From Acanthochromis polyacanthus (taxonomy: Eukaryota; Chordata; Actinopteri; Pomacentridae), in NCBI RefSeq assembly GCF_021347895.1, contig NC_067132.1, positions 12,020,995-12,084,994 on the forward strand: a stretch of 64,000 nucleotides of DNA. The letters run 5' to 3'. The notes beneath the pieces were generated by a model, which saw nothing but the letters and a program-made list of their open reading frames with translations, was not told where the DNA came from and did no database searches. This document shows, piece by piece, positions 13,450 through 25,327 of this stretch; the first letter of the stretch is position 1; each line of letters opens with the position of its first letter. A program made the translations under genes and the position numbers.

Positions 13450-16400
13450 CAATAACTACTAGATGCATTTCATTTTAAGTGGAACTGCAATATCTAACCA
13501 CCTGGTGAATGTCATTGTGACTGTCTGCTGTTGTTAGTACTAGAGAGGGGGCTTCATGACTTTTTTGGTACAAACAGCAGTTTTCTGAAAACCAGGGTTG
13601 CATGATGGTATTGTCTGATAAAGGCCCCCAATAAACATTTATAATCAGATAGGATGGAAATATTATATTAAAGATAATATGGAATATCTGACACATACTG
13701 TAAATGGAAGTAGTTTTCTGGTTTTGCTTCTTATGTGTACCTATAAAAAGCATTGCCTTTTATGTCTGCATCTGCCAGTGAGCCTTCACAATAAGAGTCG
13801 GCATGATAATGTGTTAAATCCACTACATGAGATACTGAATGTTTGTTGCAATTAGTTGGAAAAAATATGAGCATATCTGGCAAAATTCCAATATCACGCA
13901 TTCCTTCTGAAGTCACTGTTAGAGCGTTGAGAACATAAGAAACAACACAATAAAGCTGCAGCCAGACAGATAAACAATGAGCTGAAGCTCCTTCAAGTGA
14001 AGAGCTGCAGATTTGGATGATAATTCAGTGGAGGGTCATCATTAGGAATGAACCTTGTCCACATTGTCATACTCTATAAATACTTACGTTGATGCACTGG
14101 CATTATAAAAACAATGTTGATTACAGCCTTTGTTAGTATATGACTTAATGCCTGCTAAACCATCAGCCTCAACTGTACTGCGTTCGGTAATAATTACCAA
14201 ATGCAACTGTGTCAACACACTAACATCTGTTAAACATCACAATGTTAGTGTGTTAGTGAGAATGCAGGCATTAGTACTTAGCATGGATTGTCACTGTGAC
14301 TAAGTACATCCTCACAAAGCTGATGAATAACTCGAGACTCTCAGTCTAGTTAAAACAAAGGATCCTACAAAAATGTAGACTTGATCAGATATATAAACAA
14401 TAACAGAAACCTTCCTTCTTCATTGCAGCTTATATGTGTGTAATCCCAGGCATTAGGTAAAGGAATCAGTCACAATGGTATCAATGAATAGTGCTAAAAC
14501 TACAGACCACAGGCCTAAAAGCAGAGCCAACTGTGGTTTCATCAAACCTCAACAAACACAAAGGACATGTCATGGTATCAGAGCGAGCTGTTAGCAAGAA
14601 GGAAATGTTTGAAGTGAAATACATTCTAGAATGTATTTTTGTATTCAAAAAAACAGAGCTGTTGATGAAAGCCCCCAGAAAAGCAGCTTTCCAAAAAAAG
14701 GCACACGTGTGTGAATTACACGTTCACGGTGTGGAATAACAATTAGCAACTAGTAGCAGTCTGTGTTGTCTTGCAAAATGTAAATCATGTCCCATGTTGA
14801 ACAGCTTGTTTTTATTTCATTTCCATGGTTTGCTCAGTGCTAAACTGCAGGAACCTCTTTGGTACAAAGTGGCCTTCCTTCAAACGCTCTGTGCGTTTGT
14901 CGTGAATTTACTTTTGGACCTGGACTCTCACTAATAGAACTCATCCTGTAACTTTGACCCTGAGCCATTACTCTGCAAATCTTCAGATGGCATCTCTCTG
15001 TGGTCACTGGTTTCAGTGTTCAGGTCTGGAGGCAGCATTCCTCGCATTCTGCCTCAACCCTGGATTCCTGACCTCCCCTCACCCTTGGCAGTCTCCTTCC
15101 AGAGTGGGTGACTGCGTTTGATCCCTGCACATGTTTTACCTTTCTCCACTAAGCCTTCTCCTATGTGGACAGGAAGAGGAAGGTAAACGTGCAAACTGGT
15201 TAAAGCCTGTCCAATGGGAGTGCAGTTTGCATTAACTGAAGACCTTCCTTATCATAATCATGGAGAGCAAATAAGTACGCACACTGGAAAAACATAAATT
15301 AAAAATCTCTCCAGTTGAAGTTTGTTTACAAGGATTCTAAAATAGATATTAAGAACCTGCAGAATTACAAAAGACTGTATCTTAGTTGGTTTCTGGAAAA
15401 CAATGGATACAAAAATGATTTAGCTTTAGTTTTCAATTTTGCCTGAAGCAAAATGAAGCTTGAGGTGATGTGATTGCAGCCTTTTGCCTGCATCATTTTG
15501 GGATAACTAATGTCAGGTCAGTTTCAAAAGGTTTCTGTAATACACGGGTGCTGTATATCAGACTGTTGCAACAAAGTAGTGCATGTTTGGGCTGATTCTG
15601 AACCTGCTTATCATAAACCTTACTTGGATATTTCCTCTACATCACCATCTATCAAATGCTTATTGGAAAATGCTGATTAAACAAAGTCTGCCCCACTTTA
15701 TATTATTTCTGTCTTTGCCTGGACTCTGATCAGTCTTAGGGACTCCTGAGAATTAGAGGTTATTTCAGCACCTGAGATCCACTCTGTGCCCTGATTATCA
15801 ACCAGTTCTACCCAGTATATGCAGCTTCACATATCCATCCGCATATCTATTTTCTAAGCATTGTTTAGCTTCGAGAGCTAAACAGATATTATCTTGTATT
15901 CTTTCCAAGGTCTCTGAGGTACTTCGTTTAACAAAGAATAGCTGTACAAATGTAAAGACGGCTTGCAATCATGAGTAAGCTTTTCTTTTCCTGGAAACAG
16001 ATTCAGACAATACTAACTATTGCATAAATAACAATAAATTTCTGATTTAATACCCACAATGTGGCCCATCTGTAAGCCACATGAGTCTTCAGATGGTTTC
16101 GTACAGCATGTCTGTCAGCAGGATGGTTTTAAAATCCATTGTGACGAGTCAAACACAATACAAACGGCATGTTGTGACTGTTACAGCTGACTGAAGTATA
16201 ATTTATACGTACAGTCAGCTTGGGACAATGTGATCTGTGATTCACATGCATATGGGACATTTACTGTGTCTCCAGGGACAAGCTGTCTTGTAATGACTTG
16301 CAGCAAGGTAATTTCATCTAGCAGAAGCTGGCATTGCAGCTATTAGTGGCTTTTTGCAACACACTGCTGAGTAGTTTCTCTTAAATGATTCTCTGGTGTC

Positions 16401-17235
16401 TGGTCCAGGTTAACTTGGCTGAACTGTGTTTTTTTTTAACAACACTAAGAGAAAACAATGTACTCACCATTTAACAAAATGTTGACAATATGAAAATCTA
16501 TATTTTTATGGGAGACTGAAGTATCTTAATGACCACTAGATGAGTTTCAGTGAAGTTGTTATGGATTCTGTTGATTTCCTGCTGTTTTTTCACCATGTCT
16601 GAAGTAATTCTATTGTATTATTTAGTCCAATACTTTGGTATTATCACATAACTAAATACCTGCAAAACAAATATCATCTCCATCAACCTCAGCTGTACTC
16701 CCTATTTAGTATTTTATTGCTGCCAAACAAGATGCCAATGAAAGATCGGATGCTATTGTCTCTCACACATCCAATGATAGCAGTATCAGGGCTCCATAGT
16801 TGGTCTACCTTCTGGGGTTTTAACATTTCAGATTTTAGTCTATAGTGACCAACAGGTAATTACAGATTATGACTATTAGCATAACAGTGATAGTCACAGT
16901 AAAAAAATCTAATAAAATCCATCACTCTCAGTGGCTCAACTTCCATGAGGGTCTCTGAATTTGTTGAAGTCGTAGTGAAAGTTGCAACATATTATGTGCA
17001 AACATATAAATAGTCGATTAAATTAGCTTGGACTGTACTCTTTTGTAATCACGAAGGTCCAAACTGAAGGATCTCTAGTCTAAGAAGTACAGACTTAAAT
17101 CCCAGCTCGCTATGTAGTGGCATTCCACACCTATCTGAGAGATGGCTTTTGTCAAACACACACACACATGCACAGTTTCAAACAGGAAGAGGAAGGATTA
17201 GGCTGCCTGCTCTTTATGGAACTGATGATATGAGA
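13450..17235. other. Gene-free intergenic region
   Basis: No gene, RNA or clear transposon was recognised. The block 14990-15250 is somewhat GC-richer and non-repetitive and might be a conserved non-coding element; only comparison with other fish could tell. Confidence 0.5.
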
Positions 17236-17239
17236 GATA

Positions 17240-17470
17240 CACCACCAGTCAAAAGTTTGGACACACCTTCTCATTCAGTACTTGTTATTTAATTATTTTA
17301 TACATCGTAGATTAATACTGAAGACATCAAAACTCTAAAAGAACACATGCGGAATTATGATGTAAACAAAAAAGTGTAAATCTTCAGTATTAATCTACAA
17401 GGCAGAAAACAATACAAATAAATATAAAGCATTGATTGAGAAGGTGTGTCCAAACTTTTGACTGGTGGTG
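17240..17470. mobile_element. Palindromic TA-flanked MITE, copy 1
   Basis: The ends CACCACCAGTCAAAAGTTTG and its inverse (CAAACTTTTGACTGGTGGTG) are perfect over 20 bp and flanked by TA on both sides. The inverted repeats continue far inward (GTAGATTAATACTGAAGA against TCTTCAGTATTAATCTAC), so the 231-bp element folds almost end to end. TA target and hairpin form suggest mobilisation by a Tc1/mariner transposase. Confidence 0.85.
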
Positions 17471-17499
17471 TATGTTGAGTAGCTCGACATCACTCTCAT

Positions 17500-18060
17500 A
17501 TCTACACAATCAGCTTAGCTTAGCATTGGGATGAGAAACAGGAGGAAGAAGCAAGTCTTTTTCTTTCCTCTATATAAAATGTCATAAGGTCAAAGGTCGC
17601 TTGGAGAAGACAAGCAAGGTGCTAAGAGAGTTCAATTACACTTACATTAGACCACATAATCATCAGCAGCGGGTGCTACATAGGTCTTCTCCTTTTATTA
17701 AAGCGAGGACCAGTGTCAACGGGATAAGAAAGGAAGCACTAAAATATATTTTCTTTCGAGCATTTATAGAGCTTTTACTCACTTAGATGCTCCCACCTCA
17801 TTTCAGTTGGAACTTTCCAAAGCAGAAAAGACTTTTCAACTACAACCCTAGTCTTCCTCTGTCCAAAAGTAGCAAAATCTCCCAAGCAGCACCTCTAAAA
17901 CTCACTTATTCACGTGTTATCCTGGTGTCAGATAAAAGACTGGTGTCAATCTTCATCCTCATCTTAGTCTGTGTAAAAAATATTGTGAAATATTTGTACA
18001 GGCACAATGGAGGCATGATGTACTCAGAACCTGCGTTTTTCAGTGCGAGCTACTGAAAAT
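17500..18060. repeat. Degenerate fragments of a common fish repeat
   Basis: CAGCTTAGCTTAGCATTGG with GAGAAACAGGAGG, and later CACCTCTAAAACTCAC, are pieces of a dispersed teleost repeat also seen at 47265-47425 and 59085-59300. The order is conserved but the copy is heavily decayed. Confidence 0.45.
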
Positions 18061-19568
18061 ACACACTATCCCACCACAGAGGCCCGCACTGCCCCATTCA
18101 TTGCCTCGACCATGAAAGAGTCCATTTAAAGCCTCGGAGGCTGGACATGACCTGAGTTTACTGTCTAGAGAGTATTAGCCTTCCCTCTGTGTCCAGTCAG
18201 GGAATAAACCCCACCGTGAGGAGCTGATGAGGACTGTCGGACCCTGTTGAAGGCTGGAGATTATTTTAGCACCAGTATTATGCAGTGAAGATTAATTTAT
18301 TCCCATATAAGTCTTAAAATCAGGGCAATAACAATCCTGACAAAATGTTGTTTTTTAAATTTATTTGACTTGGTTCATTCTGTGTTCGTTCAAATGCTGC
18401 AAACCCAGCGACGCCTTTTTAAGTCGTCTTTGTTTTCTTTTTTTAATTAGCAACCCCCTCCAGCTCGCAAACAGGAGTGGATGTGTGCAGTTGCCAATAT
18501 TTTCCTTCTGAGGCTCGAATCTAACTGGAAAGTATTTCTGCGGGCAAACTCAGAGTGAAGATGAAATACTGAAGAAGCATGAGGAGAATTTTGAGTGTTG
18601 ACCTTATTCCTGAAGCAGCCATTTTAAAAAACCTGGTGGGAAACTGCACCTGGTGGGTCTGTGCACATTCACAGAAAGCAACTGTAATTCTTTTTTTGCC
18701 GATTCTCGAAATCCTTTCACTTTTCATGAGCGGAGAATACCTTCAAGAACAAATCTAGGTTACAATCAAAAGAGAAGCCGCATTAATTCAACACGTTTTT
18801 AAACCTGATCAACTTTTCACAGATTATAATAATTTTTATTCCAATTTGCCCAATTTAGAAGAGTCACTTGCTCACATTGCATTTCTCTGGCTTCTCCTAA
18901 CTCCCTCTGTTGGCCTGCCAGGTGTGCAGACAGCATTTCCTGAAAGACTGGTGAAAAGAAGTTGGTACAACAGGAAGAGATAACCCAAGCAGAGGCTCAT
19001 ATGATCCCTCTCAGAATCCACCTCCCGCCTGAGTTCCCAACCCGACCAGCGGGACACATCCTGAAGTTGTGACTATTCCTAATGAACCTGACGTTTTTGC
19101 ACATTTGCTAATCATTTAGACACGAATGCAACCGCTGCACCACTGTGCTGGCCTGTCTGAGCACTTTGCAACCCAAAATGGTTTTACCCCAGAATAACAG
19201 CCTAAATCCAGCAGGCCAGAAAAAATAACTTGGCTCTCGTCTGGGTGCTGAAACATAACCAGGTCCGTAGATGGTCCAACTGCTGCCAAATGTGCCAGTT
19301 CTCAGCCTAAACTGGCGCAAATCCACACACACCAAATCTGGCAACCATTACTGGGCCGGAGCCGACTCACTTTTCGGTGAGCGGCTGCCAGAACACAACA
19401 GCCGCTTAGCCTCAACTGGCCCGATTCATCGTCTACCTGGGTCTCCGCTTAGGACGTAACGCCACTGACTGCTAACAGGTGTCCGGAGAGATCCACCTCC
19501 TTTGTGTTCGTCTCTATCCGAATACAGCCAATTCTACATTTCCTGGCTTTAGTAACAATCAGTCGACG
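18061..19568. other. Gene-free intergenic region
   Basis: Non-repetitive sequence of mixed composition. The part from 18900 to 19500 is GC-richer and has short frames on both strands, none recognisable. Confidence 0.5.
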
Positions 19569-19570
19569 TA

Positions 19571-19801
19571 CACTACCAGTCAAAAGTTTGGACACATCTT
19601 CTCATTCAGTGGTGTTTATTTAACTATTTTACACATTGTAGATTAATACTGAAGACATCAAAACTATAAAAGACTATTTATGGTATCATGTTGTAAACAA
19701 AAAAAGTGTTAATCTTCAGTATTAATCCACAATGCAGAAGATAATACAAATAAATAAAAAGCACTGAAGGAGAAGGTGCGCCCAAACGTCTACCTGGTAG
19801 T
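19571..19801. mobile_element. Palindromic TA-flanked MITE, copy 2
   Basis: Starts CACTACCAGTCAAAAGTTTG after a TA and keeps the inner palindrome (GTAGATTAATACTGAAGA and TCTTCAGTATTAATCCAC). The right end (CCCAAACGTCTACCTGGTAG) has diverged, so it is older than the copy at 17240. Confidence 0.8.
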
Positions 19802-19804
19802 TTA

Positions 19805-22100
19805 GTAAAGAAAAAATGACCAAGTTTACGTCTCGTGATTTTCTTTCAGAAATCTGGAACTGACTTGCAGAAGATGAAGCATGTCCACTCTTTTTTAGTG
19901 CATGAAATAAGATAATAAGCATGAATGCAAAGGAGCAATTTTAAAAAAACTTATAAAAAATTGCTGCACACACTATATAGGAAGTGAAGTGTGCAGTTGA
20001 TGAGATAAAATTCTAAATAAATAAATCTCACACTTTGACGAATAGCAGCTTGAATGGAACACAATGTGTTGAATGGTGCAATTACTTCTTCTGATAAATT
20101 ACAAAATGTCTGTTGATCTTTTCTGATGCCCACTGACTAAAAGAAAACAGATTCTGTAGCCGGTGGAGTATGTGTATTTGAATACGAGCATCAGCTAAAT
20201 GACAATCACAAGCATCACCACTCATTTGTGCTTTATAATGTCTTGCTGACAGAAACCAGAGGCTGTTTTCGATTCCATCATTACCCCAACCTGCCTATAG
20301 AGGCAGTAACAGCCCTTCATCCGTCTCTTCTACCACCTGAAACTCCAATTTTCACTCCTCTCCGGCCCCCCATGGTCCAACCCCTTTCTTTTCTTTTCAG
20401 CTCTTTCGCTGAACCTCTCTGTAAGGCAGTATTGGTGTTTCATTAAGAATGAGACCAGTCAGTGGCACCTTCTAACATCATGTTTGTCAGGAAAGTTGTC
20501 ATATTTGCTGATCTTACTGGCACAACATGTCAGCTTTATTCCCCAAAATGATGCCATGAGCCCAATCGATAGAAACTGAGTCACTCCTCCATCACACTCA
20601 GCTCATCTCCCCTCTCTCTCTCTCCACATTCCCGATCAGCATCTCTCGCCCTTTTCCTCCCCCTCGGCCTGATGTGTTACGTCGGAGGGAGGGAGGAGGA
20701 TCGAGTGTCTACCGTTCCTCCCATCACCTGTGAAATTTCAGAGCCAGGCCATGCTGAAAGGGGGTATTGTGTCCCCCTGATGAGGAATGCCCTTGCGTCG
20801 CTCGTCAAAGAAAAGGCTTCATTTGGCCAGGAATTTGGAGGCATCTCGAGAAGTGTAGGGGAGATTTTCTCGGGGGTGGGGATGGGAAACTGAAGGTCTT
20901 CATAAGGCCTGGACAGGAGAAGGACAGACCTCCCATTACCGGTATTAAATATCTGCTATGAGAGATTAACATTCAACAGGCCTAAAGGTGGTATTTTTCA
21001 TTTTGGTGAACTCTCCACTTGTGAACTTCTTTCTTGCACAATAAAGGTCAAATTAAAGGGGATATTTTTTAGTTCATCATGATACTTTCAGTATAACTAT
21101 CCGATAATGTACAGTACTGTGGTTGATTGAGGTGATTTTTGAACCTGCATACAGTAGTTTGACATGTCAGGCTCATTACTGCAGTAGCTGCTATTTCCTA
21201 AGGTGAGGCTGACATCTGCTGGTGGAAAACAACAACTAAAACTGTTTCGACTGGCTGTTAATTCAAATTCACCACACAGTGCACAGCATAATTCATTTAG
21301 TAGGAAAATAAGCACAATTAAGTCCACTAATGTCCCAAACATGAATGGTAGTGGGGAAATACGCCCCCTTAAGAAGAATGTCTATTTTCCTTTAATATGT
21401 ACAGCATATATTTTGAATACTGATAAAAATATTTGCACAAGAAGTATGATAAATACAAAATTTTTCCTCTACTAGTTGAAGAGGGCCCCTTTAATATCCC
21501 CAATCTTATATGTGAAGTAATTTTGATGTATAGACTTATGCACAAGACTAACTTGATTTTAAAATTTCAATGTGACTTTTACTTTAACTGTAACATAAAT
21601 TTGCATTACACATTTAGAAATAATTTATTATTGTTTACAAAATGCTTTGATTAGTGCCAGTTAAGTTTGGACCAAAGAAAGAAATTACAATTAGTCCATT
21701 TACATCCTTACTATAGGTTTATTGCCATTGATATTTTAATTATTGGCAGGAATCTACTCCTAAAAATCCTACTCTAACATTTTAACATATTACACACGTT
21801 ACTGTTATTATTATTATCATTATTTTTTTGCTTAAAGTAATGAAAAACTCTCCAACTTCCTGTCATGCCATGTGTAAAAAATAAAGAAGTAAAAGTCCCC
21901 CATGATGGCTTCCAACCTTGGTTTACCCAGAGAACCTCTTTAAAATATTATTAGTAAATATTAATATCTCTGGTACTTTCATTAAAAGGTTGGAGTTGAG
22001 GTCTGGTGACTAAAACTGAAGAAAAAACAAACAAACAATCAAAAACATAATATTGTGGTAATTTCTTTGCTCGCTATAGCCTCAGTTAGGTCACTATATT
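19805..22100. other. Gene-free region upstream of rnpc3
   Basis: No gene recognised. A GC-richer non-repetitive block at about 20540-20960 could be regulatory. A TTA microsatellite lies near 21803-21826. Confidence 0.5.
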
Positions 22101-22959
22101 TTGTAGGAATTCACCGGAAGTCTTAGTATGCTGTCGTCGCTGTATCGACGCAAGTTTGACTAAATTAAAGTGTTGCACTTCCTCGTTGTGGCCACAAGAG
22201 GTCAGTGGAAAAAAAAACACTCTCCGTCATCCTGAATAGGTGTAACCTGTGACCTGAACGAGGTAAGCTAACTAGCTAACTGGCTAACTAGCGCGGCAAA
22301 TTGATTTTCACAAAAGTATTCAGTCGGCTGTTGTTTTCAGAAACATTATTAGCAAAGTAAAGGTTTGTTTTTTTGTAAAAGGTTTATGTACGTTGGTGGA
22401 TAAGATACTGCTGTTGGTAGCGTTTAAGCTAGCTCTGCTACACTACTGCTGCTACTCCTCTTATTTTATATGACAGCACTTCCTCTGTGTTGACACTTAG
22501 ATTGGTGGATTTCTTTGCTATTCCCATTACACGTCTGACACTGTTGTTTCTAAGTGAAGACAGAATCAAATAATCCTTACCGTAATTATTTGCTGGAGTG
22601 CTTGTCATACTTTCGACGCTGAAATGACACTGATATGGCAAGCTCAGCTTTGTAGTTGCAGCTTCTATTTATGACCACTAGAGGAGTTTTTATAAAAAAG
22701 GAGCAAAGCTAAAAGAGACTGAAAGTATTGGCACACTACGTTTTATTATTTGTTTGTTGTTATTTGTTTTTTGAAAAACATGTTTAATAAAGTGTTTCTT
22801 TCCGCTAGTGTTCAGGATGAACACTGACGGCTGCGGAAATAAAAAAAAAAGGTCACGTTAAGTCACACATAAGACAGCAGTGAATTTCCTTACATTTTTT
22901 ACTCGTTATATTTTTATTCAATCTTTATGTACAATTGGCACATGAAGATGAAGTGAGGA

Positions 22960-23090
22960 AACTTGCTGTTAGTGGGTCTGGTTCGTCCTCCAGTCCACAC
23001 GGGGGCAGTAACGTTCAGGTCCGCGCCGCTGTACGGAGACGAAGAAGCTGACGTAAGTGAGTTTGTTTACTGGCTGCTGCAGAAGACAGG
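22960..23090 (+). promoter_or_regulatory. rnpc3: Probable rnpc3 promoter-proximal region and non-coding first exon
   Basis: The first coding exon begins with a splice acceptor just before the ATG, so an upstream non-coding exon is required. This is the most GC- and CpG-rich patch upstream. It contains a strong donor (ACGTAAGTGA, cut after 23052) and a second possible donor at 23090 (GACAG/GTACTC). Another candidate donor is at about 22262 (GAACGAG/GTAAGC). Which one is used, and the exact transcription start, cannot be decided from sequence alone. Confidence 0.4.
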
Positions 23091-24549
23091 TACTCCACCA
23101 AATATGTTCACTGAGGTTTTAAATGTTTGTTTTATCTCATTGTAATGCTTTGCTTTATGCTCTCTAAATGCAGTGTCTTTATCTCGGTTGTGCTAAGAGC
23201 TAACAGGTGAAACAGCTCAGACGAGTCTTTAATTTACTTCACGTTAGCTCGTGCAGCATTAGCATCGAGCTAACGTGGAGCTAGCACATTGGAGAGCGGA
23301 ACTTCCATTAAAAGAAACGAGAATTTAACTTTGTCTTGGTTGTCAACAAATGACTGTATCATATAGAGCGTTATTGCAGTTACTTAAGAAATGGATAAGG
23401 TTGAATAACTCATTCGGCAGCACCTGTTTTTTTTTTTAAAAGGATCCACACATTTCCAATAAATCACTTTATCGTTTATTTAATCACCTAACTCTGTATC
23501 TTATCAGGATTATGATACTGAAATACGTTTCTCGTTTTCTCTAACCCTGGTTTAACTTTACTTGGAGGACAAATGTATAAAGATGCGGTCCAACGTAGCA
23601 ACTTATAAAACCTGTGTTGTGTTTCTACAGTGTTCTGTTTGAATACAGTCATTACCAGCGACCAATAAACACTTTATTCTCAAGGGACATGTGTTGCACT
23701 GCCGTGACTGGAGGTATATACATGGAAACTGGCATCAAGTTAGAAAACACAAATGAAATTTTATGAAAGTACAGATAGTAACTTATCATACTGGCACATC
23801 TATCAGTGCTACTGAAACATATGAGCAGAGTAGAACCCTAGTTAGCCTGAGATAGGACGGAAAAATGTGTCATAATTAAAGGTTTTCTAGACAAAGAGAA
23901 GATAGGTTTATCTGGATTTTAACCACCTTACTTTGAATGAACCATTTGTCAAGGTACATGGGTAATTATTTCAATGCGAACTCATTAATTGAAAACACAG
24001 AGATAGATAATTTTGCACATAAATGGAAATAAATGAGTAAAGAACATATCTATAAAGAGATAAAGTAAAACCTGGAAGTGCACTAAGGGAGACCAGGGGG
24101 AAGCTGCTGCACTTTGCTGAGGTTGAAGTGCCACTGGAAACTTGTGAGACAGGGTTGGTAGTAGTAGTTGTTCATAGACTGCAAAGCCTGTCTTGTAAGA
24201 GAAAGGATGGGTCCCTGCAAGCCACAGTCGCTTCTATCTGGGGAGGGCATCAGAGCGCAAAGAGGCTCCATTATCAGTGTTAGGTGGGTTATTTATGAGC
24301 CAGGGAGGAAACACAATTATGACGTGTTCATTCAGCTAATCTTCATCTTTTTCTTTTTATGGTGGTTTGCATCTAACTATGTAGGTGACCCTATCAAACC
24401 TTCTATTAAACAGTTTAAATATTGCTACTCATTAAGTGTTAATCTCTGTTACATATCACTATCCTTTTATCACCCAGGACAAGTAAGACATGTGACTCTT
24501 AAGGAATATATTTAAAAATACTTATTTAGTGCATAATAGTGGTGACAGG

Positions 24550-25102
24550 TAGCCTAGCCGCGCTAGACAAGCCACGGCAACGAATTTAATTCTCTGCCAG
24601 GGTGGGTCTAGTTACCCTCCATAAGCCTCGAGGCTGGATTCTCCTAAAACTGGCCGGACCAATCACCATGAAGTGTAGAGTCAGAAGGCGGGCGTAACTA
24701 AGTGACGACAGAGGCATGATGATTCTGACAGAAACAACCGGAAACAACTAGCCTAGCCGCGCTAGACAACCCACGGCAACGAATTTAATTCTCTGCCAGG
24801 GTCGACAACAAAAACGACAACAGTCGTTGAGCTCCATTAGCACCGACTCTGAATAATCTTTCTGTTAACATGTCTGTATATACTTGAGCTTCACCCATTG
24901 ACTGTATAAATAAGGCTTCACCGAACTACCGCATCCTCTGATTTCTGGCGCTCTAGGAGCCTATTCGTTGCGCTGATTGGTTGTATACCTACCCAATTGC
25001 TGCAGAGTGATTTGAAAGACAACCTTTTAGCCCGCCTTCCTCCCTGTTGAGCGTGCCTAGACCCTTGTGCCTTCAGAAACATGGGTCTAGCTGGCTAGGC
25101 TA
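24550..25102 (+). mobile_element. Non-autonomous DNA transposon with 9-bp target duplication, copy A
   Basis: The termini TAGCCTAGCC and GGCTAGGCTA are perfect inverses, and GGTGACAGG is duplicated exactly on both sides (24541-24549 and 25103-25111). A 9-bp duplication is typical of Mutator-like elements rather than hAT (8 bp). The left-end block TAGCCTAGCCGCGCTAGACA is repeated inside the element at about 24751. No transposase is encoded. The right end is only about 70 nt from the rnpc3 exon 2 boundary. Confidence 0.85.
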
Positions 25103-25170
25103 GGTGACAGGAGCTGGTTGTTGCTTTCTAACTGTCTAATATTTTCATTTGTCTGTCAGCTGTCCCACAG

Positions 25171-25327
25171 GGAAATGGACAGGAATGAAGACCAGGGCCA
25201 AACAAACGGCAGTAAAACGCTGCTCGTCCGTCACTTACCGGCTGAGCTCACCCAGGATGAGAAGGAGGACCTCTTGAAATACTTTGGAGCTCAGTCAGTC
25301 AGGGTCTTATCAAACAGGGGTCGTCTG
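25171..25327 (+). CDS. rnpc3: rnpc3 coding exon 1 (exon 2 of the gene), start codon and RNP2
   Basis: ATG is at 25175. Two acceptors precede it, one ending at 25159 (GTCTGTCAG) and one at 25170 (GTCCCACAG). Choice between them changes only 11 nt of 5'UTR. The exon encodes the short N-terminus and RRM1 strand 1 (LLVRHL), then helix 1. It ends at CTG before a GTAGGT donor, phase 0. Confidence 0.93.

Noticed and set aside
22438..22641. Minus-strand frame near the rnpc3 promoter as a divergent gene
   Set aside because: No domain, no splice partners, and the surrounding sequence is repetitive CTAGCTAAC.
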